Below, piece by piece: positions 32,942 through 40,574 of a DNA stretch of 47,722 nt. How positions within the stretch are numbered: the stretch's first letter is position 1; every line of letters starts with the position of its first letter. The notes under the pieces were generated by a model. The model was given only the letters and a program-made list of their open reading frames with translations. It had not been told where the DNA came from and ran no database searches. Source of the stretch: a virus. The translations under genes and the position numbers were made by a program. The stretch is taken from positions 1 through 47,722 of the IMG/VR virus record IMGVR_UViG_3300027778_000003; one strand, written 5' to 3'.

Positions 32942-34683
32942 GACTTCCTCCGGCGGGCGTCGAGTGAGGAGACGTTGTCGGGGGCTACCGCACGTCGGCG
33001 CTTGGCGACCTCCAAGAGGGCCGTGGCGGAGTCGAGATCGCCCTCGCTCATCGCCAGGCGCACGGCGAGCTCGAGGGCCTCGTCGAGGCTGCCGAGTAAT
33101 GGCCGGGAGTTCTGGCCGGCGGCAGTCGCACCGAGTGGTTTGGCGTCGTTTTCGAGGTCACCCGAAACGACTCTTCCATGCGAAAACCCCTTAAAAACAG
33201 CTTCGGTCTTGGACTCCGAAGCCAAGGGTCGAAGGTTCGAATCCTTCCGGGCGCGCAGCGATATCATTGAGCTTTCTCCTTCCTTGGATACTTTCTCAGA
33301 CCGAGTTTCGGCCGAGAGCTGGCCAATATTCGGTGAGCCGAAGGTGCTCGCTGGGTGAGCAGAAGGGGCGATGGTCATCACCTGGCGCTCACCTTCCCGC
33401 GACTGACCCGAGGGCAAGAGTCTGCTCGGCACCGCCCCCGCCGGCACCGCGAGCGCCTCCGTCGGGTTCTGCAGATAGCGGCCGTGGGCGCGCAAGTCGG
33501 AGGCGTGCCCCGTCAAGGCCGCGCTCGTCTGCACGTTGACCCCCGCCTTGCCGAGCGCCTGGCTCCACGCCCGTCGCCAAGAGTGGAAGTCGACGGGCAG
33601 CGTGTACTTCGTCTCCTCGAACAGCTCCCGCTCCTTACCCGTCATCGGGCGACCCGGCACCCAGCGGCCGACGGGGCCCCTCTGCCCGCGGCCGGCGTCT
33701 GGGTCCCAGCGCTCGATACCGAGCGCGCGCCGGAGGTCCTGGCGCATCGCGTGGGCGTGGCTGTCCTGCGTCTCGCGCAGGCCGCCGGCGCTCTCTCCCC
33801 GGAGCAGCGGGAACACCGGACCCTTGCGGGGCCGCCCCTGGTGCACCCACCAGCGATAGACGACCGGAGCGAGCCCCTCGGGCACCTCCATGCGCTGGGG
33901 CGCCGCGCCCTTCGTGCGGGGCACCCACGCCTCGGCGAACGAGGGCTCTCCGCTCGCGTCCTCGTCGAGCAGAAAGTTATCCTCCCAGGTCGCGACGTGC
34001 AGATCGTTGGTGCGCTCGCCGCCGAGGCAGCGCGCGATGCAGCTCATCGTCTGGCGCATGAGCACCCCGACGCGGTGCCGGGGCACGGGGTGCTGCCAGG
34101 CGAGATACGCGAGCAGGACCTCGTCGCGCGCCACGGCCCGCGTCTTGTCGAGCGTCGCCTTGAAGAGCGGCATCCGCGCCTTCGGATCGTCCATGGTGGC
34201 GAGCCCCGCGCTCTCGAACGTGAACTTGAGCGCCTTTCGGAGATGCTTCACGTGGTCGTCCGAGTAGCCCCGGCTGCGCTGATCCTCGAGCAGCGCCTTC
34301 ACTTCGTCCGGGGTGATGGCCGCGATGGGGCGCGCTCCGAATGGCAGTGGGTGGCTCTCGGTCACGAAGGGGTAGGCGTGGTTTCGAAGGCGCCCCTCCT
34401 CGATGTCGACGCGCGAGACCTGGCGCGCCTCTCGCGCTCGGAGCGCGACGACCGCCTGCTCCTCGAAGGTGACGAGCGACGCCTCGCCCGGCGCGGGCAA
34501 GTCGGCGGCCGTGAGCTTTCCGATCTTCACGCGAGCCACGTCGAGCTCGGCCGTGTCGAACTGCACCCGGCGCCGCACCGCGACGCCGTCGATATCGAGC
34601 GTCACGCGCGCCCCCGTCTTGCCCGACGCGAGACGGACGGGCCTCGGCTTGCGGGGGCGACCGGGCCTCTTCTTCTCGGTCAT
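32938..34683 (-). CDS. int: Tyrosine integrase carrying attP inside its gene
   Basis: A 581-residue recombinase. The catalytic set is visible: R224 in GERTND, H367 and R370 in FHSWRRAW, H393 in LTGH and the nucleophile Y403 in HGRYL. N-terminal ~1-180 includes AP2-like and core-binding regions. After the active site, residues 477-492 (RARKDSNLRPLASESK) are encoded by the antisense of a tRNA-Arg 3' half, followed by ~90 further residues with an amphipathic helix (SLDEALELAVRLAMSEGDL). Integration would cut the gene there and replace that tail. The gene sits in the middle of the early operon (ATGA overlaps both sides). Confidence 0.9.
   Translation of the reverse strand: MTEKKRPGRPRKPRPVRLASGKTGARVTLDIDGVAVRRRVQFDTAELDVARVKIGKLTAADLPAPGEASLVTFEEQAVVALRAREARQVSRVDIEEGRLRNHAYPFVTESHPLPFGARPIAAITPDEVKALLEDQRSRGYSDDHVKHLRKALKFTFESAGLATMDDPKARMPLFKATLDKTRAVARDEVLLAYLAWQHPVPRHRVGVLMRQTMSCIARCLGGERTNDLHVATWEDNFLLDEDASGEPSFAEAWVPRTKGAAPQRMEVPEGLAPVVYRWWVHQGRPRKGPVFPLLRGESAGGLRETQDSHAHAMRQDLRRALGIERWDPDAGRGQRGPVGRWVPGRPMTGKERELFEETKYTLPVDFHSWRRAWSQALGKAGVNVQTSAALTGHASDLRAHGRYLQNPTEALAVPAGAVPSRLLPSGQSREGERQVMTIAPSAHPASTFGSPNIGQLSAETRSEKVSKEGESSMISLRARKDSNLRPLASESKTEAVFKGFSHGRVVSGDLENDAKPLGATAAGQNSRPLLGSLDEALELAVRLAMSEGDLDSATALLEVAKRRRAVAPDNVSSLDARRRKS
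33209..33255 (+). other. attP candidate: 3' half of tRNA-Arg(CCG)
   Basis: The + strand reads the 3' part of a tRNA: anticodon loop CTCCGAA (33214-33220, anticodon CCG), stem remnant, variable loop, T-arm GAAGG-TTCGAAT-CCTTC (33231-33247), acceptor CGGGCGC and discriminator G. The 5' half and D-arm are absent, and position 31·39 does not pair. This is the usual identity block shared by phage attP and a tRNA attB. An inverted repeat CTTCGG (33201-33206) / CCGAAG (33216-33221) flanks the expected crossover. Confidence 0.8.
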
Positions 34684-34958
34684 GGCTTCACCTTCTTCGC
34701 TGCCTCGCGCCACGCGAGCGCCGCTTCGCCGGCGAGCTCTGCCAGCTGCTCGACGGTGAGCTGCGCCGCGAGGCCCGTGACGAGGTCCGTGACGCTGCCG
34801 CGCCAGACCGTGACGGGCTCCTTTCCCTGCCGCTCGACGATGAACAGGCCTTGGCGAGCGAGCACCGAGCAGAGGGTCGCGACCGGCACGAGCGCGAGCT
34901 TCTCCTCGAGCTCGTCGAGCGGCACGATGACCGGGTCGGAAAACACGCGCGTGCTCAC
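34680..34958 (-). CDS. Hypothetical protein between xis-like gene and integrase
   Basis: A 92-residue protein from the GTG at 34958. It has a beta-helix-like start (TRVFSDPVIVPLDELEEKLALV) and helical repeats (LVTGLAAQLTVEQLAELAGEAAL). GTGA overlap with the upstream gene and ATGA with integrase. The family is not recognised. It may assist recombination directionality. Confidence 0.55.
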   Translation of the reverse strand: MSTRVFSDPVIVPLDELEEKLALVPVATLCSVLARQGLFIVERQGKEPVTVWRGSVTDLVTGLAAQLTVEQLAELAGEAALAWREAAKKVKP

Positions 34959-35299
34959 GCCGCACCGTCCTTTCGCAGCCACGACAGGCACGCCTCGAGC
35001 TCGAAGCGCGGGCTCTCGCCGAGCCTGAGGTGCGGCATGCCCTGCCGCCGCATCTTATCGACCATGCTCGAGCTGCAGCCGAGGCAGAGCGCCAGGGCCT
35101 CCCGATCGAGCAGCACCGGCTGAGCCCGCCGCTCGCCGAGCGCGCTCTCGACCGCCTGCCGCACGAGCCCCGCGAGCTCGCCCCGCGTCACCGTGAACGC
35201 CGGGGCCGTGTCGTTGTCCGCCGCACCCCCGCCCACACCCCCCGAAGTCTCGCCCAAGCGCAAGAACTTCGGGCGCTTCTGCCCTCTGCCTTCTTCCAC
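34955..35299 (-). CDS. Excisionase-like HTH protein
   Basis: A 114-residue protein. The C-terminal half VLLDREALALCLGCSSSMVDKMRRQGMPHLRL then FELEACLSWLRKDG follows the winged MerR/Xis helix-turn-helix pattern used by phage excisionases. The N-terminal half is Gly-rich and flexible. GTG at 35299 was chosen because GGAGG lies 5 bases upstream; a longer in-frame extension covers the operator repeats. First gene of the leftward operon, two genes from int, which supports an excision or regulatory role. Confidence 0.65.
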   Translation of the reverse strand: MEEGRGQKRPKFLRLGETSGGVGGGAADNDTAPAFTVTRGELAGLVRQAVESALGERRAQPVLLDREALALCLGCSSSMVDKMRRQGMPHLRLGESPRFELEACLSWLRKDGAA

Positions 35300-35357
35300 G
35301 GCCACCTCCGTCAGGGTGTCGCCACCCTGGATTACCTCGGGCGCGTCCCTGCTCCCG

Positions 35358-35395
35358 GTGTCGACGCGGTGTCGACATGCGTCTACGTGTAGACG
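35358..35395. promoter_or_regulatory. Operator-like repeat cluster in early control region
   Basis: GTGTCGAC occurs twice (35358- and 35369-, 11 bases apart), followed by the near-palindrome CGTCTAC-GT-GTAGACG (35380-35395). The same composite is found at 32048-32097. It lies between the predicted leftward promoter and its first gene, so a bound protein could block leftward transcription. Confidence 0.55.
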
Positions 35396-35409
35396 AAGCG
35401 TGACGGAAG

Positions 35410-35438
35410 TGTATAGAGTCCCCGAGGGGGGCTGCCTC
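35410..35438 (-). promoter_or_regulatory. Candidate leftward early promoter
   Basis: Read on the minus strand: GAGGCA (35438-35433) as a weak -35, a 17-base spacer with a CCCC/GGGG inverted repeat, and TATACA (35415-35410) as -10. Predicted start lies just before the operator cluster 35358-35395 and ~110 bases before the excisionase-like gene. Confidence 0.35.
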
Positions 35439-35512
35439 ACTTTGGTACGCGGGTGGAGTCGGGACAGAGGGGATGGACGGGGATGGACGGCAGAGGTGGG
35501 TGGGACGGCGCG

Positions 35513-35541
35513 TTGCATGACTGGAATGAGTACCATAGGGT
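35513..35541 (+). promoter_or_regulatory. Candidate rightward early promoter
   Basis: TTGCAT (35513-35518), 17 bases, then TAGGGT (35536-35541), a partial sigma-70-type match ahead of the rightward early operon that begins at 35574. Only weak -10 similarity, so this is tentative. Confidence 0.25.
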
Positions 35542-35573
35542 AGGAGCTTGTCCATAATCCCCGGGAACCGACC

Positions 35574-35813
35574 ATGACCCCCAATACCGAACTGACCACC
35601 GCGCAGAAACAAGCACTCGTCGCCTACCGCCGCCATTGCGACGAACACGCCGGCGAGCCCCCGACCGTGCGCTGGCTCGCCGACGCCCTCGGCAAGAGCC
35701 CCAACGCCGCCCACCAGCTCATTCAACGCTTGCGAGAGAAAGGTTACCTGTCGATGAAACCCGTCACCATCATCCGCTCCAAACTCACCGCCAAGGGCAG
35801 GGCCGCACGATGA
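35574..35813 (+). CDS. Small LexA-like winged-helix regulator
   Basis: A 79-residue protein. TTAQKQALVAYRRHCDEHAG then PPTVRWLADALGKSPNAAHQLIQRLREKGYL matches the LexA-type DNA-binding domain (compare 31163-31411), with a short basic tail. It is the first gene of the rightward operon, facing the leftward operon across the control region, which is the usual position of a switch repressor or Cro-like protein. No dimerisation/peptidase domain, so cleavage-type induction is not evident. Confidence 0.7.
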   Translation: MTPNTELTTAQKQALVAYRRHCDEHAGEPPTVRWLADALGKSPNAAHQLIQRLREKGYLSMKPVTIIRSKLTAKGRAAR

Positions 35814-36022
35814 GCAGCGAAGAGGCGAAGGGCGAGCTGAACTTCCAGTCGACGCGCAAACGCATGCGCGCCGTCGCCGACATGCTCGACATCCTCGCCC
35901 GCTTCGAGAGCGCGAGCGACCGCGAGGCGCTGCTCGTCGCCGTCGTGAGCACGACGAGCGAACGAGCCGGCGATCTCATGGACGAGCACCTGCGCAAGCA
36001 CTTCGAGAGGCGCGGGCGATGA
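35810..36022 (+). CDS. Small helical hypothetical protein
   Basis: A 70-residue helical, highly charged protein (RMRAVADMLDILARFESASDREALLVAVVSTTSE) with a basic end. Overlaps both neighbours (ATGA). The family is not recognised. Confidence 0.6.
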   Translation: MSSEEAKGELNFQSTRKRMRAVADMLDILARFESASDREALLVAVVSTTSERAGDLMDEHLRKHFERRGR

Positions 36023-36237
36023 ACCACTCCGCTCGCGTCAAAGGCTTCATTCACTGCCGCACCTGCACCCTCGGTGGGCAAACGCAGCGCCTCGAAGTCG
36101 GCGTCACCGATGAGAGCCTCATCGTGCTCTGCAGAAAGCACGGGCTCGTCGGCGAGTGGTCCCCCCACGATCTCGCTCTGCTGCTCGCTCACCCGCCCGA
36201 ATGCGAGTGCTGCCGCCACGGGGGGCCGCCGTCGTGA
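36019..36237 (+). CDS. Small zinc-binding protein
   Basis: A 72-residue protein with CRTC near residues 13-16, a Cys in VLCRKHG and the cluster CECCRH near the end, enough for one or two zinc sites. The beta-rich centre (TQRLEVGVTDESLIVLC) suggests a zinc ribbon. Overlaps both neighbours. Function unknown. Confidence 0.6.
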   Translation: MNHSARVKGFIHCRTCTLGGQTQRLEVGVTDESLIVLCRKHGLVGEWSPHDLALLLAHPPECECCRHGGPPS

Positions 36238-36503
36238 GCCGCAAGTACCTCGAGCCGGGCTGGAAGCGCTTCGAGCAGCAATGCCTTCACCCCGATGCGG
36301 GCGACGTGCAGCGCCGCTCGATGCGCCAGGCGTTCTACGCCGGCGCCCTCGTCGTCTTCTCAACCCTCGAATCCCAGGTGAGCCAGGGCGACGAGATCAC
36401 CGACGCCGACATGGATCTGATGTCGACCATCGACGCCGAGCTCCGAGCGTTCGGGGCCGAGCTCAAACGCCTCGCCGAGGCCTCGCGAAAGCGGTCGTCA
36501 TGA
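36234..36503 (+). CDS. Conserved-type phage hypothetical protein
   Basis: An 89-residue helical protein from GTG (36234), overlapping the previous stop. AFYAGALVVFSTLESQVSQGDEITDADMDLM followed by a helix with many charged residues resembles a small family often present in high-GC phage early regions (about 90 residues, start near MRQAFYAGA). I cannot give its function. Confidence 0.6.
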   Translation: MSRKYLEPGWKRFEQQCLHPDAGDVQRRSMRQAFYAGALVVFSTLESQVSQGDEITDADMDLMSTIDAELRAFGAELKRLAEASRKRSS

Positions 36504-36925
36504 AGCCGCTCGTCGCGCGTCCGGTGACCGACGACGCCTTCTTCACCGCCTTGTCGAAGCGGCTCGAAGCCGCCGACGTCGCCGACTGCTCCGAGTGGTC
36601 GCAGGGGCTACGGTTCACCGTGTGGCACGGCGGCTGCGCGTTCATCGCCATCATCGAGGTCGAGCCCCATCTCTACCCCGACGGCTCGGTGAAACCCTGG
36701 CGTCATCTGTCGGTGAGCTGCGCTCACCCGCCCAGGGTGCCGAGCTGGGCGGAGCTCGCGCACATGAAAGAGCTCTTCCTCGGCGACGAGAAAGCTCTGC
36801 TCGTGCTGCCGCCGCGCGCCGAGTACGTGAACGACCATCCCTCCGTGCTGCATCTCTTCTCCGGGCCCGATGAATTGCCGGACTTCCGGAGCGAGTACGC
36901 GGTGAACGGGAGGCCGAGTATATAA
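36500..36925 (+). CDS. Hypothetical early protein
   Basis: A 141-residue, mixed alpha/beta protein (LRFTVWHGGCAFIAIIEVEPH, WRHLSVSCAHPPRVPSWAEL, LHLFSGPDELPDF). Phage early regions often carry such DUF-type proteins with the phrase RVPSW.EL and a Pro-rich end. I do not recognise a function. The ATG at 36500 overlaps the upstream stop. Confidence 0.6.
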   Translation: MKPLVARPVTDDAFFTALSKRLEAADVADCSEWSQGLRFTVWHGGCAFIAIIEVEPHLYPDGSVKPWRHLSVSCAHPPRVPSWAELAHMKELFLGDEKALLVLPPRAEYVNDHPSVLHLFSGPDELPDFRSEYAVNGRPSI

Positions 36926-36931
36926 TGCCGC

Positions 36932-37291
36932 GTGGACTTCCTCGTCGCGTTTTTGCCCTTCCTCGCGCTCGCGGTCCTGCTCGCCGCGCTCGTCGTCTCC
37001 GTCAACGTGCTCGGGCGACGCCTCGAAAAGCACGCCGACTGGCTCCGCTTGCTCGACGTGCGCGTGCATAACCTCGACAAGGACCGCAAAGCCACCTGGG
37101 CGCGTCATCTCGAGCGCCCCTTCGCCCTCGAGATGACCGAGCGGCAGCTCGTGCCCCCACCCTTGCCGCCGCGCGCGCCAACACTCGGCGCCATCGACTG
37201 GGAAGAAGAACTCGTCGACACCGAAGAGCTGCAGAAGAAAGAGACCGGGCGCTACCCGCTCGGCAAACCCCCGGAAGGATCCGAACAATGA
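36932..37291 (+). CDS. Small single-pass membrane protein
   Basis: A 119-residue protein from GTG (36932). Residues ~3-26 (FLVAFLPFLALAVLLAALVV) are a transmembrane segment. The remaining ~90 residues are charged and Pro-rich (RQLVPPPLPPRAP) and would face the cytoplasm. Overlaps the next gene. Function unknown. Confidence 0.6.
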   Translation: MDFLVAFLPFLALAVLLAALVVSVNVLGRRLEKHADWLRLLDVRVHNLDKDRKATWARHLERPFALEMTERQLVPPPLPPRAPTLGAIDWEEELVDTEELQKKETGRYPLGKPPEGSEQ

Positions 37292-37800
37292 CACCGCAAC
37301 CTGAACTCTTGCCCGAGGGAGCCCAGCTCCTCGAATGGAAGCTCACCCCCGACGTCTACACGCAGCACGGCGACGGCTGGCGCGAGTGGGGCCCGGGAGA
37401 GTGGGACAGTGAGCCCGATCGCGTCGAATGGCGCGTCGCAGGCTCGCCTCATCCTCGCCTGGCCATCCGCAACCGCTTCGGCGCGTGGTGCGGCTATGTC
37501 GGCGTGCCCGAGGGACACCCGCTCTTCGGCAAGAGCTGGGATGACGAGGCATTCCACGCGCTCGACGTGCACGGCGGGCTCACCTACGGCGAGATGTGCG
37601 CGGGCCTCATCTGTCACGTGCCCCAGCCCGGCGAGCCCGATCACGTCTGGTGGCTCGGCTTCGACTGCGCCCACTCGGGCGACCAGGCGCCTGGGCTGCG
37701 CAAGGGCACAATATTCGAGTGGGAGAGCTACAAGCCAGTCGGCTACGTCATCGCCGAGACGGAGAAGCTCGCGCGACAAGTCGAGGAGGCGGCGCAATGA
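37288..37800 (+). CDS. Hypothetical early protein, Trp-rich
   Basis: A 170-residue protein rich in Trp, Gly and Asp (HGDGWREWGPGEWDSEPD, GAWCGYVGVPEGHPLFGK, VWWLGFDCAHSGDQAPGL). The phrase GYVGVPEGHP-x-GK-x-W and the FDCAHSGD motif recur in phage-encoded hypothetical proteins of other high-GC hosts. The function is unknown. Overlaps both neighbours. Confidence 0.65.
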   Translation: MTPQPELLPEGAQLLEWKLTPDVYTQHGDGWREWGPGEWDSEPDRVEWRVAGSPHPRLAIRNRFGAWCGYVGVPEGHPLFGKSWDDEAFHALDVHGGLTYGEMCAGLICHVPQPGEPDHVWWLGFDCAHSGDQAPGLRKGTIFEWESYKPVGYVIAETEKLARQVEEAAQ

Positions 37801-38150
37801 CGACCGATGATGAACTGCCCGATCCGCCCCACGTGATCGAAACGCAAGAGCTCGCGCAAAGGGTCGTGACCGGAATCGTCGATTACCTCGCCCAGCTCGG
37901 CTGGGATTACGCCGTCGTGTCCATCGCGCGGCGCATCGATCTCGAGCCGGGCCATGCGATGGCGCCAGGCGCCACCGGTATGCACGTCGATAAGCGCCGC
38001 ATGGCCCCCGCGCTCGAAAACGAAGCCGCCGCGCTCCACACCATCGCTCGCCAGCTCGAAGAGATGCATCAGGGCGCAGGCGCAACCATCTCGAGCTACG
38101 TGCAGGACAAGAGCAATTACGCGAGCGGGCGGCGGGAGTGGCCCCGGTGA
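37797..38150 (+). CDS. Hypothetical early protein
   Basis: A 117-residue protein with helix-rich ends (LAQRVVTGIVDYLAQLGWDY, AALHTIARQLEEMHQGAG). The ATG at 37797 overlaps the previous stop. The longer frame upstream is the shadow of that gene. Not recognised. Confidence 0.6.
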   Translation: MTTDDELPDPPHVIETQELAQRVVTGIVDYLAQLGWDYAVVSIARRIDLEPGHAMAPGATGMHVDKRRMAPALENEAAALHTIARQLEEMHQGAGATISSYVQDKSNYASGRREWPR

Positions 38151-38398
38151 TCGCGAGCGTCGAGCGCGTGGTCTTGCGCGCCGCCGTCGGCCACGACAAC
38201 TACGCCGACGTCGAGAAGCTCGCGGCTCTGCTCGATAGCCTCGAAGCGCGCGGCGCCATCAGCGCGGAGGGCCTCTCGGTCATCATCGCCGCCATCGCCG
38301 ACGAGATCGTGACGCAGCGGGTGGCGGTCGAGTTCGGTAGTTTCTTGTCATGCGACCCGGCCGAGCGCGATACTCCCGTGCCGGAGGACCCCGCATGA
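38147..38398 (+). CDS. Small helical hypothetical protein
   Basis: An 83-residue protein from GTG (38147), coupled by overlap. Helical and amphipathic (DYADVEKLAALLDSLEARG-type region, VIIAAIADEIVTQRVAV), Pro-rich end. Not recognised. Confidence 0.55.
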   Translation: MIASVERVVLRAAVGHDNYADVEKLAALLDSLEARGAISAEGLSVIIAAIADEIVTQRVAVEFGSFLSCDPAERDTPVPEDPA

Positions 38399-38520
38399 AT
38401 ACTCTCTGGCTGCGACTCATCTACACCGTGCACATGACCCTTCCCTTGCCGCTCGCCGCTGCGCATATCGCGCGGCTCGACGCGGCCACCGCCGAGCGCC
38501 TCCGGGTGCTCTTCTCCTAA
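38395..38520 (+). CDS. Very small hydrophobic-amphipathic protein
   Basis: A 41-residue frame with ATG overlapping the upstream stop (ATGA) and ending TAA. The N-terminal part (LWLRLIYTVHMTLPLPLAAA) is hydrophobic, the end charged. It could be a small membrane protein. Coupling to the previous gene supports translation. Confidence 0.5.
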   Translation: MNTLWLRLIYTVHMTLPLPLAAAHIARLDAATAERLRVLFS

Positions 38521-38566
38521 CCCACTGCCTCACCCCCCCCAACCCAGAACCCCGAACACATGAACC

Positions 38567-39148
38567 ATGACCCGTCCACTCACCGCCCCTCTCGCGCAAG
38601 TCGCTCTGCATCGCTCGAACGTGGTCGACATGCCGCCGTCGACCTATCGCCCGAGCCCACCGAGCACGCGCCCGAGGAACATGCCCCCGAATGCCCTCGA
38701 ACCCGATCGCTCGCTCGTCGTGGGCTACAGCCCGCCCGCGCGAGAGCCCACGCTCCGCAGCGCCCCCGAGCCGCCCAAGAACCCCGCGCCGAAGGTGAGT
38801 GACGTGGCTGCGAAGAAGACGCGCAAGCGCGCGAAGGTCACCGCCGAAACGCGCTCTGTCGCCGTCGCACGCGTCGAAAAGCTCACCGCGGCAGGTAACC
38901 CGAGCGCGGAGGCGGTCGCCTCCGTTGCAAAGGAGTTCGGCGTGACCGAGGCGGCCGTCTACCAATGGCGCAAGGCGGCGCGGGATGCAGCGCCAGCGAG
39001 CGCGAACGGCCCGGCGAAAGCAGCGCCCGCGTTCGACGGGCTCGATCTCATTCTCGACATCATCGAGCTGTGCGAACGGGCCAAGAAGGGGCTCAGCAAG
39101 TCGCAGCGCGCGCGGCTCAAAGCCGCGATCGACGAGAGGCTCTCGTGA
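38567..39148 (+). CDS. Putative HTH protein with low-complexity N-terminus
   Basis: A 193-residue protein. Residues ~1-78 are Pro/Ser/Arg-rich. Residues ~80-150 are basic and include SAEAVASVAKEFGVTEAAVYQWRKAAR, a helix-turn-helix of the transposase/terminase-small type. A C-terminal helix (LDLILDIIELCERAKKGL) follows. A GTG start in the middle (in VSDVAAKK) may give the shorter form. Stop overlaps the next start. It may be a DNA-binding regulator. Confidence 0.55.
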   Translation: MTRPLTAPLAQVALHRSNVVDMPPSTYRPSPPSTRPRNMPPNALEPDRSLVVGYSPPAREPTLRSAPEPPKNPAPKVSDVAAKKTRKRAKVTAETRSVAVARVEKLTAAGNPSAEAVASVAKEFGVTEAAVYQWRKAARDAAPASANGPAKAAPAFDGLDLILDIIELCERAKKGLSKSQRARLKAAIDERLS

Positions 39149-39594
39149 ACCGCAAGGAGCGGCGCGCGGCCGCCTCCCGCGGCGACGACACGATGGGCAA
39201 GAGCTACACGGTCTTGCCGGGGGTGCCCGCGAGTGTGCGCAACAGCCCGGCCTACAAGGCAGGGCAGGCAGCGGCGGCGAGCGGGCAGGGCTTCCCGCCC
39301 GAATACTTCGCCGAGATAGAGGGCGCGGCGCGCTGGGCGCGGCGATGGCTCGACGAGCACCGCGGCGCGGTGCTGCGCTGGCTCGAGTGGGATGGAGACA
39401 GGACGTTCATCGCGGCAGGGCTCGACACGGGCGCGCCCTATCTCGCCGACAGTCCCGACGCTTTCCGTCTGCTCGCGTGGCTCGACGAGATGACCGGGCG
39501 TCGGCTCTCGCTCAATCAGGCGGGCTGGGCACTGCGCAAGCTCGGGCTGATACCAATGCCCGATGGCAGCACGTGGAAAGGAGAGCCGTCGTGA
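39145..39594 (+). CDS. Hypothetical early protein
   Basis: A 149-residue protein from GTG (39145), coupled to the HTH gene. Basic N-terminus (NRKERRAAASRGDD), alpha-rich centre (EGAARWARRWLDEHRGAVLRWLEW). Not recognised. Confidence 0.55.
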   Translation: MNRKERRAAASRGDDTMGKSYTVLPGVPASVRNSPAYKAGQAAAASGQGFPPEYFAEIEGAARWARRWLDEHRGAVLRWLEWDGDRTFIAAGLDTGAPYLADSPDAFRLLAWLDEMTGRRLSLNQAGWALRKLGLIPMPDGSTWKGEPS

Positions 39595-39938
39595 TGCGCG
39601 AGGTCTCGTCCGACGAGATGACGACGGCGGCGGCTCTCGGCATCCTCGATCGCGCCGTGGATCCGATCGGGCACTGGTGGCTCTATAAGCGCGTACTCGG
39701 CGACGGTCGCGTGCTCTATCTGCAAGCGATGCTGGGCAACAACCTACGCATCAGCCTGAGCAGGCACGAGCACGACATGGGCTTTCACTCAAACTACTGC
39801 TTCCACGACGTGAGAGAAGCGTGGCGCTCCGCGCTCGGCTGGGATGGCGAGGGCGATCCGGAGGGCTGGGTACGGCATATCGAGACCGGGCGGCGTCGTC
39901 CCGATGGCGACGCGGAACGGGAGTACGTGAGGCCATGA
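39594..39938 (+). CDS. Hypothetical early protein
   Basis: A 114-residue protein, helical start (DEMTTAAALGILDRAVDP) and Trp-rich middle (GHWWLYKRVLGDGRVLYLQ). Start ATG at 39594 overlaps the previous stop by one base; a GTG one codon earlier is also possible. Not recognised. Confidence 0.6.
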   Translation: MREVSSDEMTTAAALGILDRAVDPIGHWWLYKRVLGDGRVLYLQAMLGNNLRISLSRHEHDMGFHSNYCFHDVREAWRSALGWDGEGDPEGWVRHIETGRRRPDGDAEREYVRP

Positions 39939-40144
39939 CCTGGGTGAGCGCGCCGCTGTGCATCGTGTGCTTCCGCAAGCTCAAAGGGCCCGCGGCAGAA
40001 GCCGTGACCGTGCAACATCTCGCGCCGGGCGAGCGCTGGCAGCCGTGCGCGCTCTGCGAGGGACCATGCGACGCCGTTCCTGGTATCTACTGGCGCCTGT
40101 ATCTCGAAAAGCCGCCTGTTATTCCACCACCCCAGGCGGCCTGA
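39935..40144 (+). CDS. Small Cys-rich hypothetical protein
   Basis: A 69-residue protein with CIVC (residues 9-12) and CALCEGPC near 38-45, spaced like a zinc ribbon. Pro-rich end. Overlaps the previous gene (ATGA). Probably zinc-binding, role unknown. Confidence 0.6.
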   Translation: MTWVSAPLCIVCFRKLKGPAAEAVTVQHLAPGERWQPCALCEGPCDAVPGIYWRLYLEKPPVIPPPQAA

Positions 40145-40151
40145 AAGGACG

Positions 40152-40574
40152 ATGATGAACGGCCTCAATCGCGTGATGCTACTCGGTAACCTCGGCGCCG
40201 ACCCTGAGCTGCGCATGACGGCAGGCGGGCAAGCCGTGCTCAAGCTGCGCCTGGCGACCACCGAGAGTTATCTCGACCGTGACAAGGCGCGGCAAGAGCG
40301 CACCGAGTGGCATAACGTGGTCGTTTGGGGCAAGCGCGCCGAAGGGCTCGGCAAGATCCTCGGCAAGGGCGATCGCGTCTGCATCGAGGGGGGGCTCCGC
40401 ACGAGCAGCTACGAGAAGGACGGCGAGAAGCGCTACAAGACGGAGGTCGTCGCGACGAATGTCGTTCTTTCGGGTGGCGGCAAGAACGCGTCGCGACCCG
40501 CCAAACAGGACGACGCCGAGCCCCCCATGGGGCCCGGCGCCGGTGACTTCGATGACGATGACATTCCGTTCTAA
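40152..40574 (+). CDS. ssb: Single-strand DNA-binding protein
   Basis: A 140-residue SSB protecting single-stranded DNA during replication and recombination. Residues ~3-110 are the OB fold with NRVMLLGNLGADPELR, EWHNVVVWGKRAEGLGKIL and DRVCIEGGLRTSSYEKDG. A short linker is followed by the acidic tip DFDDDDIPF, the standard partner-binding tail. It is the last gene of the rightward early operon. The stop overlaps a convergent gene by four bases (CTAA/TTAG). Together with the exonuclease-annealase fusion it could complete a recombination set. Confidence 0.95.
   Translation: MMNGLNRVMLLGNLGADPELRMTAGGQAVLKLRLATTESYLDRDKARQERTEWHNVVVWGKRAEGLGKILGKGDRVCIEGGLRTSSYEKDGEKRYKTEVVATNVVLSGGGKNASRPAKQDDAEPPMGPGAGDFDDDDIPF

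Noticed and set aside
33209-33255. Functional tRNA-Arg gene
   Set aside because: Only the 3' half is present; D-arm and 5' acceptor strand are missing and one anticodon-stem pair is broken, so it is an attachment site, not a gene.
33355-35028. 557-residue plus-strand frame opposite the integrase
   Set aside because: The minus strand has the R-H-R-H-Y set of a tyrosine recombinase.
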